Source of the DNA: Gemmatimonadaceae bacterium
Lineage (GTDB): Bacteria; Gemmatimonadota; Gemmatimonadetes; Gemmatimonadales; Gemmatimonadaceae
Direction of reading: 5' to 3'
DNA length: 32,751 bases
Assembly (NCBI GenBank): GCA_025362035.1
Contig: JANYIN010000017.1
Location: 1-32,751, forward strand
Under the pieces are notes generated by a model. That model ran no database searches. It was not told the DNA's origin and saw only the letters and a program-made list of their open reading frames with translations. Positions 16,969 to 24,230 of the stretch are shown piece by piece. Each line of letters starts with the position of its first letter. The first letter of the stretch is position 1. The translations under genes and the position numbers were made by a program.

Positions 16969-18906
16969 ATGTGCGGAATCATCGGCTTGATCGGCAGGAG
17001 TGCACCCGACATGGCGGACCGCGTGCGAGCGGCGCGCGACGCGATGATCAATCGAGGGCCGGATGATGCAGGTCTGTGGCAGGACGCGTCGGCGTGCCTC
17101 GGTGCTCGCCGCCTGGCGGTCCTCGACCTCTCACCGGCGGGCCACATGCCCATGACGAGCGCCGACGGGCGATACGTGATCGTCTTCAACGGCGCGATCT
17201 ACAACTATATCGAATTGCGCGAGGAGCTTTCGCGACACGTGGAGTTCCACTCCACCGGGGACACGGAGGTCATCCTCACCGGCTTCCGCGTGTGGGGCGG
17301 AACAGGTCTCGTGGACCGCCTGGATGGCATGTTCGCCTTCGCGATATGGGATTCGCACACACGCCTGCTCTTCGCGGCTCGCGACCGCCTCGGCGAGAAG
17401 CCGTTTTTCCACACGCGTGTCGGCGACGCGTTCGCGTTTGCGTCCACGCTCACGGCGCTGGTCAGGCTCCGCGGCGATACGCCACGGGTTGAGGCCCGTG
17501 CACTGGACGCGTATCTCACGTACCAGGCAGTGCCGGCGCCGTTCGCGATCCTCGATGGCTATTCGCAGCTGGCGCCCGCACACGCCCTGCAGTTCGACGC
17601 GGACCGGGGCGACCTGCGGGTGGATCGCTATTGGGACGTGGCGTATGCGCCGAAGCGACGGATCAGCGAAGGGGACGCGATCGAGGCCATCGACAGCCTT
17701 GCGCGCAAATCGGTACGGCATCGACTCCGCAGCGACGTGCCCACGGGAACACTGCTCTCCGGAGGCGTGGACTCCAGCCTCATCACGGCGCTGGCCAGTC
17801 AGGAATGCGGCAGCCCCATCGACGCGGTCACGATGGGATACGCTCTTCCTGATGAGGACGAGCGGCCGTTCGCGAGAATGGTCGCGGCGCGATACGACAC
17901 GCGACTGCACGAAACGGTGCTCGCGGCGGGGGTGGTGAAGGACCTGCCCGCCATCGTATCGCAATACGGGCAGCCGTTGGCGGACGTGTCCATCGTGCCG
18001 AACTACGCACTTGCGGAGGCGGCGCGGCGTTTCATGACCGTGGCGCTGGTGGGAGACGGCGCCGACGAGACGTTCGGCGGTTACGCTCGCCCGATGATCG
18101 AGCGCGTCGCGCCATTGTATCGGTCGCTGCTCCCGTTGCCAGTGCGACGCCGCCTCGCTACGCTCATCGCCGACGAGGCAGGCCGGCGGTCAGGCAGCGG
18201 CGTTCGCCGTGCGCTCGCGCTCCTGGCGCGCGCGGGGGCAGGCTCTGCACGCGACGCCTTCGTTTACGATCGGGGATTTCGATTCCTTCGCGATGCCGTG
18301 TATTCCGACTCGCTGCGGCAATCGATAGGCGGCTGGTGTCCCGACATGCTCTACCAGGCGACGTGGGATCGTGCGGTTGGGTCAGACGATGTGGATCGGG
18401 CGCTGTACGGAGATCTCATGACGTACCTGCCGGATCAGTTGCTCGCCAAGGCCGACGTCTCTGCCATGGCGTTCGGGCTCGAGACACGCTCGCCCTTTCT
18501 CTCCAGGGAGATCGTCGAGTTCACGGCCACGCTCCCCACCTCGCTCCGTCTGCATCGCTTTCACACCAAGTATCTGCTCAAGCGCGTGGCCGAGCGATAC
18601 GTGCCTCGCCAGGCCATCCATCGGCGCAAGCGCGGTTTCGTGATTCCAGCGTCGCGTTGGCTGCGCGAGGATCTCGCCCGGCACGTGACGGCGACTCTCG
18701 ATACGCCGCGCTTTCTCGACCGCGGATGGATCCGTCCCGAGGCTGTGCGCACCCTGCTGCGTGAGCATCGGGATGGCACGCGTGACTGGGGCAGCCAGAT
18801 CTGGACACTCCTGGTGCTGGAGGTGTGGGCCCGCGTTGCGATCGACGGATCGCTGGCGCCCACCGATTCGCTCGACGTCGTGCTGGACGGAGCAGGCGCC
18901 CGATGA
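16969..18906 (+). CDS. asnB: Glutamine-dependent asparagine synthetase-like amidotransferase
   Basis: This 645-aa protein is a class II glutamine amidotransferase. It begins MCGIIGLIG with the catalytic Cys2, followed by NRGPDDAG and YNYIELREEL in the glutaminase domain (about residues 1-200). The synthetase domain has the ATP pyrophosphatase loop SGGVDSS (from residue 264) and later VGDGADETFGGY and LPDQLLAKADVSAMAFGLE. Housekeeping AsnB makes asparagine. Homologues inside polysaccharide loci, such as WbpS-type proteins, are thought to amidate uronic acids, and another branch belongs to exosortase-linked loci. The position among glycosyltransferases, with a 4-base overlap to the next, favours glycan modification; this is inferred from context. 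No exosortase gene is visible. Confidence 0.92.
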   Translation: MCGIIGLIGRSAPDMADRVRAARDAMINRGPDDAGLWQDASACLGARRLAVLDLSPAGHMPMTSADGRYVIVFNGAIYNYIELREELSRHVEFHSTGDTEVILTGFRVWGGTGLVDRLDGMFAFAIWDSHTRLLFAARDRLGEKPFFHTRVGDAFAFASTLTALVRLRGDTPRVEARALDAYLTYQAVPAPFAILDGYSQLAPAHALQFDADRGDLRVDRYWDVAYAPKRRISEGDAIEAIDSLARKSVRHRLRSDVPTGTLLSGGVDSSLITALASQECGSPIDAVTMGYALPDEDERPFARMVAARYDTRLHETVLAAGVVKDLPAIVSQYGQPLADVSIVPNYALAEAARRFMTVALVGDGADETFGGYARPMIERVAPLYRSLLPLPVRRRLATLIADEAGRRSGSGVRRALALLARAGAGSARDAFVYDRGFRFLRDAVYSDSLRQSIGGWCPDMLYQATWDRAVGSDDVDRALYGDLMTYLPDQLLAKADVSAMAFGLETRSPFLSREIVEFTATLPTSLRLHRFHTKYLLKRVAERYVPRQAIHRRKRGFVIPASRWLREDLARHVTATLDTPRFLDRGWIRPEAVRTLLREHRDGTRDWGSQIWTLLVLEVWARVAIDGSLAPTDSLDVVLDGAGAR

Positions 18907-20048
18907 CGCTCGCGACCCTGCAGATCGGCATGGAGTGGTTCACCGAATTTCCGGGTGGCCTCAATCGCGTCTACGCGCATTTGCTTGCCGAATTCTCGAA
19001 ACAGGGTGTCACCGCGCTCGGTCTCGTGGCGGGGTCACCCGATGTCGAGCGGATGTCAGGCGGAACGGCGCGAGCCTTTGCCGAACCATCGGCGCCGCTG
19101 CTTACCCGCATGCGGGCGGTCCGGCGCATGGCCCTGCCATGGCTTCGCGCGCACGGCGACGACGCCTTGATCGTGTCGCACTTTGCGATGAACGCATTCC
19201 CGTTGCTCGACCAGGTCCCGCGGCATCCATTCGTCGTCCACTTTCAGGGACCGTGGGGAGAGGAGTCGCGCGCCGAAGGTGGGTCCGCCGCATCGGTGAC
19301 GGCCAAGGAATTCGTCGAGCGCCGGGTGTACCGGCACGCCGGTGCGGCGATCGTGCTCTCGCACTCCTTCGGCGAGATTCTCGCGCGTCGCTTCCGCGTT
19401 TCCCCCGAGCGGATTCACGTCATCCCCGGCGGCGTGGACGTCCCACGATTCGCCCAGACGCCGTCGCGCGAACACTGCCGTCTGGAACTGGGCTGGCCAT
19501 CGGATCGACCGATCGTGCTCTGCGTGCGGCGGCTGGTGCATCGGACGGGGCTGGATTCGCTCATCGCGGCGGCCGACGATGTGCGACGACGCGTGCCGGA
19601 GGCGCTCATCCTCATCGGCGGCACGGGGCCGCTCGCCGACGTCCTCCAGCGCTGGATCACCGCGCACGACCTTGGGCGCACGGTGCGCATGCTCGGCCAC
19701 TTGCCCGACGAACTGCTACCCCTGGCGTATCGCGCCGCCGATGTCACCGTGGTGCCGAGTCTCGCGCTCGAAGGGTTCGGACTGAGCGCGGTCGAGTCGC
19801 TCGCCGCCGGGACGCCCTGCGTGGTGACGCCGGTGGGCGGGCTGGTGGAGATTGTCCGTCCGCTGGCGCCGCAACTGATCAGCCAATCCACGCATCCCTC
19901 CGACATTGCCGACGTGCTTGCCTCGGTACTTCTCGGCGAGCGACGGCTGCCGTCCGCGCTCGACTGCGCTTGCTACGCGCGCGCCCACTTCGACTGGCCG
20001 GTCATCGCGACGCGTGTGCGCGCGGTGTACGAGCAGGCCACACATTGA
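18903..20048 (+). CDS. GT-B glycosyltransferase, family 4 type
   Basis: This 381-aa glycosyltransferase has the N-terminal motif QIGMEWFTEFPGGLNRVYAH and the central IPGGVDVPRF. The donor domain contains IVLCVRRLVHRTGLDSLI, LILIGGTGPL and EX7E in LEGFGLSAVESLAAG. The layout matches the common mannosyl/glucosyl GT4 enzymes. The ATG at 18903 overlaps the amidotransferase stop as ATGA, which fixes the start well. The longer open frame upstream of 18903 is a shadow of the amidotransferase gene. Confidence 0.9.
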   Translation: MTLATLQIGMEWFTEFPGGLNRVYAHLLAEFSKQGVTALGLVAGSPDVERMSGGTARAFAEPSAPLLTRMRAVRRMALPWLRAHGDDALIVSHFAMNAFPLLDQVPRHPFVVHFQGPWGEESRAEGGSAASVTAKEFVERRVYRHAGAAIVLSHSFGEILARRFRVSPERIHVIPGGVDVPRFAQTPSREHCRLELGWPSDRPIVLCVRRLVHRTGLDSLIAAADDVRRRVPEALILIGGTGPLADVLQRWITAHDLGRTVRMLGHLPDELLPLAYRAADVTVVPSLALEGFGLSAVESLAAGTPCVVTPVGGLVEIVRPLAPQLISQSTHPSDIADVLASVLLGERRLPSALDCACYARAHFDWPVIATRVRAVYEQATH

Positions 20049-21235
20049 GCGTGGTACCCACCGGGCGTCGGGAGCGCATCCTGTTCGTCGATCACACGGC
20101 GGTGCTGGGCGGCGCGGAGCTGTCGCTACTCGACATCGCCACGGCGTTTCGCCACTGCGCAGCCGTTGCGCTGTTCGATGCCGGCCCGTTCGCGCACGCG
20201 CTGGCCTCGCGCGGCGTTCGCGTCATCACATTGTCTGCAGGCACGGCGCTCAGGAACGTGAAGAAGGACAGTCGCGCGCCGAGCCCTGCCGCGCTCTTGA
20301 CGACTCTGCGATGTGCCTTCCAGCTGTCGCAGGCCGCCCGCGGATTCGACCTGCTGTACGCGAACTCGCCCAAGTCCTTTCTCGTCAGCGCGATGGCGGG
20401 CGTGCTCGCGAGCCGTCCGGTGGTGTGGCATCTGCGGGACATCGTCAGCAGCGCGCACTTCAGCCCAGCCAACATTCGCATCCTTGTTGCGGTGGCCAAC
20501 CAGCGGGCGGCGCGTGTGGTGGCGAACTCGCAGGCCACGGCCGACGCATTCGTCAAGTCCGGCGGCCGGCTCGACATCGTCCGCGTGGTGCACAACGGCA
20601 TTGACCCGGAGCCGTTCGACGCGTTACCCCCAGACGCGCGTGCGGCCACCCGGCGTTCGCTCGGAATCGCGGAGGATGCGTTCGTCCTGGGAAGTTTCAG
20701 CCGGCTGCACCCGTGGAAGGGCCAGCGGGTGCTACTCGACGCGCTCGAATCACTGTCGGGAGTCCACGCGCTGGTCGTTGGCGGTGCCCTGTTCAGTGGC
20801 GAAGAGGCATTCGAGGCGGAGCTTCGCGTGCGCATCGCGCATCCGTCTCTCGCCGGACGCGTGTTGCTGCTGGGAGCGCGAGGTGACGTTCCCCGTTTGA
20901 TTGCGGCATGTGATGCCGTGGTACACACGTCGGTGCTGCCCGAGCCGTTCGGCCGCGTGCTCGTGGAAGCATTGCTCGGGCGCCGTCCGCTCATCGCGAG
21001 TGATGCCGGTGGTGTGCGGGAGATCGTGCAGGACGGCGTCACCGCGCTGCTCGTCCCACCGGGCGACGTGCCGGCGCTCGTCCGCGCCGTCCAGACCATT
21101 CGCGACGAACCGGCGCTCGCAGCCGCGATGGCGGAGGCAGGATTGGCCGACGTCCGGCTCCGCTTCACCCCCACCGCGCTGATCGAGGGAGTCTCCGCCG
21201 TGATCGACGGCGTGCTCGACGCGAGGATCGTGTGA
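20045..21235 (+). CDS. GT-B glycosyltransferase, family 4 type
   Basis: This 396-aa glycosyltransferase has N-terminal ILFVDHTAVLGGAELSLL, the glycine loop of GT4 enzymes, followed by VWHLRDIVSS and VVHNGIDPEPFD. The donor domain has LGSFSRLHPWKGQRVLLDAL and EX7E in PEPFGRVLVEALLG, then SDAGGVREIVQDG. The start is TTG 20045, overlapping the upstream stop as TTGA, or GTG 20051 two bases past that stop; the latter codon is stronger. The same frame is open for 1.2 kb further upstream only as a shadow of other genes. Its stop overlaps the next gene's GTG. Confidence 0.88.
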   Translation: MSVVPTGRRERILFVDHTAVLGGAELSLLDIATAFRHCAAVALFDAGPFAHALASRGVRVITLSAGTALRNVKKDSRAPSPAALLTTLRCAFQLSQAARGFDLLYANSPKSFLVSAMAGVLASRPVVWHLRDIVSSAHFSPANIRILVAVANQRAARVVANSQATADAFVKSGGRLDIVRVVHNGIDPEPFDALPPDARAATRRSLGIAEDAFVLGSFSRLHPWKGQRVLLDALESLSGVHALVVGGALFSGEEAFEAELRVRIAHPSLAGRVLLLGARGDVPRLIAACDAVVHTSVLPEPFGRVLVEALLGRRPLIASDAGGVREIVQDGVTALLVPPGDVPALVRAVQTIRDEPALAAAMAEAGLADVRLRFTPTALIEGVSAVIDGVLDARIV

Positions 21236-22332
21236 AGGTCGCCATCGTCCATGACTACCTGAATCAGGCCGGCGGCGCTGAACGCGTCGTCGCGGTGTTG
21301 CATCGCATGTTTCCCGATGCCCCGATCTTCGCGACGCTGTTCGACCCCGCGGCAGTCGGCGAGCCGCTGGCCTCTGCCGACGTCCACGTGTCGTGGATGC
21401 AGCGCCTTCCCGGGTGGAAAACGCATTTCAAAGCGTATCTCCCGCTGTATCCGTTCGCGGTGCGCTCGTTCGACCTGCGGGGATACGACCTGATCATCAG
21501 CAGCAGCTCGGCCTGGGCCAAGGGTGTTCGCGTTCCGCTGGGGGCTATCCACGTGTGTTACTGCTACACGCCGATGCGCTGGGCGTGGAGCTTCGACGGC
21601 TATGTCCAGCGCTCCGAACTCGACTTCGTGTCTCGCGAAGCCGCACGGATCGTGATGCGCTGGTTGCGCCAGTGGGACGTGCGCTCGTCAGCTGGCGTCG
21701 ATCGGTTCATCGCGATTTCGACGGACGTGGCGCGGCGTATCCGCGTCAGCTATGGCCGCGAGAGCGACGTCGTCTTTCCTCCCGTGGATGTGGAACGATT
21801 CACGCCGGGTCGGGTCCCCGACGACTTTTTTTTGGTGGTGTCGCGACTCAACTCGTACAAGCGCATCGATCTTGCGGTGCGGGCGTGTACCGCGATGCAG
21901 GCGCGACTCGTCGTGGTCGGGGACGGGGCGGATCGCGTCGCACTGGAGCGCGTCGCGGGGCCGACAGTCACGTTCGCCGGCCGCCTGACTGACCCGGAGG
22001 TGACGACGATGATCGAGCGGTGTCGCGCACTGATATTACCGGGGCTCGAGGATTTCGGATTGACGCCGCTCGAGGCAAATGCGGCGGGACGGCCAGTCGT
22101 CGCGTTCGGCGCAGGAGGCGTGCTCGATACCGTACGCGACGGCGTGACCGGCGTCTTGTTCCACGAGCCGACGCCGGACGCATTGGCTGCCGCATTGCAC
22201 GCCGTGACAGCCAGAACGTGGGACGCGCACGCATTGCGCGCGCATGCCGAGCAGTTTTCCGAGGCCGTGTTCAGGGAGCGATTTCTCGCGGTCGTACGCG
22301 ACGCCCTCGGGCATTCCGAGGGGCGTCGCTAG
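21232..22332 (+). CDS. GT-B glycosyltransferase, family 4, WbaZ/mannosyltransferase-like
   Basis: This 366-aa last glycosyltransferase of the operon begins MKVAIVHDYLNQAGGAERVV, the signature of a subgroup that includes O-antigen mannosyltransferases. It also has CYCYTPMRWAW and VVFPPVDVERF. The donor domain has VVSRLNSYKRIDLAV and EX7E in LEDFGLTPLEANAAG. The mannose assignment is weak. The start is GTG overlapping the previous stop as GTGA. A run of eight T at 21826-21833 (Phe199-Phe200-Leu201) stands out in this GC-rich gene. The TAG stop shares CTAG (22329-22332) with the stop of the convergent downstream gene. Confidence 0.9.
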   Translation: MKVAIVHDYLNQAGGAERVVAVLHRMFPDAPIFATLFDPAAVGEPLASADVHVSWMQRLPGWKTHFKAYLPLYPFAVRSFDLRGYDLIISSSSAWAKGVRVPLGAIHVCYCYTPMRWAWSFDGYVQRSELDFVSREAARIVMRWLRQWDVRSSAGVDRFIAISTDVARRIRVSYGRESDVVFPPVDVERFTPGRVPDDFFLVVSRLNSYKRIDLAVRACTAMQARLVVVGDGADRVALERVAGPTVTFAGRLTDPEVTTMIERCRALILPGLEDFGLTPLEANAAGRPVVAFGAGGVLDTVRDGVTGVLFHEPTPDALAAALHAVTARTWDAHALRAHAEQFSEAVFRERFLAVVRDALGHSEGRR

Positions 22333-23039
22333 GTGGACCGGATGAACGCGCATCCAGCATCCTGCGCGCGCAGCACAGCGTAGATCCCTGATGGCTGCAG
22401 CAGTACGCCCGGCACGACGCCGCGTCTGAACTCCGCGCGGACTTCGTCGGGATCCTTCCCGAATTTTTTGGCGACTTCTCCAGCGATGCGCATCGCGGCC
22501 TTGTTGCACGCGAGCAGAATCGCGCCGGCGGCCCCGAGCCGTTCGAGCGTGGCGTCCGGCGCCACGAGCGCGTCGTGCTCGCCCGCGTCCACGTGCACGA
22601 ACGGATTGCGCAGCGCGTCCTTTCCCGTGCGCGGGTCCTTCACCTTGGCGCGCTCCCCCAGGGCGTACTTTTCCCAGAGCGCATCGCCCAGCGCCATCGG
22701 CGTGCAGGCATGCCGCATGACCACCACCGGCACCACGTCACTGTCGCTGGCGCCGAGCATTTCCTTGTAGCCCTGCATGAAGAACGTGGCGTGGGTGAGC
22801 GCCAGTCCGTCATCCACGCTCGGTGAATCGAACACGGCGCGATGGGCCGCGGCTCTCACGCGCTGCGTCCAGCTGTCGTCGAAGGGTGCCGCGCCGGTTG
22901 GTGTCACGGCACGGGCCGTCTGGGCGGCCGCTGCCGACAATGGTGTCGCGCACGCGGTACCACCAATGACTACGGCCGCGGCCGCGACGTGCGCGAGGAA
23001 TCCACGGCGATCTGAACCGGAGTGTTGCGAGGGGGACAT
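22329..23039 (-). CDS. Tat-exported DsrE-like protein of unknown function
   Basis: This 236-aa protein would be exported by the Tat pathway: SGSDRRGFLAH followed by a hydrophobic stretch and an Ala-rich end matches a twin-arginine signal, cut probably near residue 38-42. The mature part resembles the DsrE/DsrF-like fold, with VVPVVVMRHACTPMALGD, LGAAGAILLACNKAAM and a C-terminal PSGIYAVLRAQDAGCAF. Three cysteines lie in these three segments. Proteins of this type often have no known function; a sulfur-relay role is not shown. The start at 23039 is preferred over an upstream Met because GGAGA lies four bases before it and the Tat motif is then near the N-terminus. It is transcribed divergently from the UPF0104 gene. 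Confidence 0.75.
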   Translation of the reverse strand: MSPSQHSGSDRRGFLAHVAAAAVVIGGTACATPLSAAAAQTARAVTPTGAAPFDDSWTQRVRAAAHRAVFDSPSVDDGLALTHATFFMQGYKEMLGASDSDVVPVVVMRHACTPMALGDALWEKYALGERAKVKDPRTGKDALRNPFVHVDAGEHDALVAPDATLERLGAAGAILLACNKAAMRIAGEVAKKFGKDPDEVRAEFRRGVVPGVLLQPSGIYAVLRAQDAGCAFIRST

Positions 23040-23071
23040 GCAGTCTCCACGAATCGGCACGATGAGGATAA

Positions 23072-23088
23072 GGAATTCATCAAATTCC
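23072..23088. promoter_or_regulatory. Palindrome in divergent intergenic region
   Basis: GGAATT (23072-23077) and AATTCC (23083-23088) form a perfect inverted repeat around CATCA in the only AT-rich patch of the 144-bp region between the two divergent genes. Position and symmetry suit a regulator binding site or promoter element of the DsrE-like gene. No strong -35/-10 pair was found. Confidence 0.3.
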
Positions 23089-23118
23089 ATCACGGACGTG
23101 GATGGCGCAACGGCGGTC

Positions 23119-23131
23119 CGACGTCACGTCG
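23119..23131. promoter_or_regulatory. 13-base perfect palindrome upstream of UPF0104 gene
   Basis: CGACGT and ACGTCG flank one central C. The palindrome lies about 50 bases before the start of the plus-strand membrane protein gene. It contains GTCAC, the same core that recurs in the leader of the polysaccharide operon. It may be an operator; evidence is symmetry only. Confidence 0.25.
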
Positions 23132-23183
23132 CGTCCTGCGAGTTCTCGGAGTAGCTTCCGCCGATGTTTCCGCCTCACACGGA

Positions 23184-24221
23184 ATGACCTCGAAGCGCTG
23201 GCTACTCACGGCTCTGTCGTTCGCCGTGACGCTCGGAGTGTCGTTCTACATGATCGCCGGCTGGTCGCACGACGGCGTGTCGCTCGCGCTACCTGCGAGC
23301 GCCCACATGCTCGCCCTGCTCGCCGTCGTGGTGGAGGTACTGGCGCGTTCGTTCAAGATTCGCTGGAGTGCGCGCGCGGCGGGCATCAGTCTGCCGTTCG
23401 GCACGGCGCTTCGCACTTCACTTGGCGGAGACTTCGGTGCCGCGATCACGCCAGGTCGATCGGGGGCCGAACCGGCGCGTTTCTTCATCCTCTCCGAATC
23501 GGGACTCTCGTCTGCCGGCGCACTCGTCATCATCTACGCCGAACTCTTTCTCGAGGTATTTTCGCTGGCGGCCGTGGTGATGTTGGTTGCGCTGGTGTTT
23601 CGTCATGCCGGCGCCGTGCTGTATGCTCTCGTCGGTGTCGTGGGGGCGTACACCGCCACCGTGCTCGGCATCGGCGCGCTGGCGGTCTTCCTGTCTCGGC
23701 GCAACACCCATGGCCCGCCGCCGCCGTGGGCGCTGCGTCTCCGACTGCACTCGGGTCGCTGGCGGACCGTGCAGCGCGCGTTGCGAAAGCTCCGCGCGAC
23801 GATCGATTCCGTGGACCACGTGAACAAGGGCGCGGCGGTCAGCGCATTCCTCGCGTCGTTCACGCACGTGGCCATCCGGCTCACGGTGCTACCCGCCCTG
23901 GTGCTCACCAGCGTCAGGACCGTGAAGCTCGCCCCGCTGGCATTGTGGCCGCTCGGGTTTCTCTACGGCGCCGCTGTCGTCCCCGCACCAGGTGGCGGCG
24001 GCGCGGTGGAGATGGCCTTTCGCGGCGCGCTGGGCGACGCCATTCCGGTGCGGCTATTCGGCGCCGCCTTGCTCTGGTGGCGCTTCTACACGTTCTACAT
24101 CTACATCCTGCTCGGCGGTGTCGTCGCCGGGAACACTGTGCTGCGCGCTATCCGCAAGGCTGGGGACTACGAGGCGGAAGTGGAACACGGGATCGCGACC
24201 CCGGAAGCGGCGAGCACCTGA
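23184..24221 (+). CDS. UPF0104 / LPG-synthase-type transmembrane (flippase-like) protein
   Basis: This 345-aa integral membrane protein with about eight predicted helices has the two conserved motifs of the UPF0104/LPG_synthase_TM family: AAITPGRSGAEPARFFIL near residues 85-105 and VVPAPGGGGAVEMAF near 265-280. Members include the lipid-flipping part of MprF and many uncharacterised proteins near glycan loci. The start is the ATG at 23184, directly before the first helix; the longer frame upstream would run through the divergent promoter region. The ribosome binding site is poor. It converges with the glycogen operon, leaving only nine bases between stop codons. A role in moving polyprenyl-linked sugars or lipids is possible but not shown. 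Confidence 0.85.
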   Translation: MTSKRWLLTALSFAVTLGVSFYMIAGWSHDGVSLALPASAHMLALLAVVVEVLARSFKIRWSARAAGISLPFGTALRTSLGGDFGAAITPGRSGAEPARFFILSESGLSSAGALVIIYAELFLEVFSLAAVVMLVALVFRHAGAVLYALVGVVGAYTATVLGIGALAVFLSRRNTHGPPPPWALRLRLHSGRWRTVQRALRKLRATIDSVDHVNKGAAVSAFLASFTHVAIRLTVLPALVLTSVRTVKLAPLALWPLGFLYGAAVVPAPGGGGAVEMAFRGALGDAIPVRLFGAALLWWRFYTFYIYILLGGVVAGNTVLRAIRKAGDYEAEVEHGIATPEAAST

Positions 24222-24230
24222 CCCGCGCCG

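Noticed and set aside
18761-20044. Long open frame running into the glycosyltransferase at 20045
   Set aside because: The first 428 codons overlap the amidotransferase and another glycosyltransferase in a different frame and show no conserved motif. Only the part from 20045 or 20051 is a gene.
22329-23093. Longer start for the DsrE-like gene at 23093
   Set aside because: It would put 18 extra residues before the twin-arginine motif and run through the palindrome; GGAGA before 23039 favours the shorter start.
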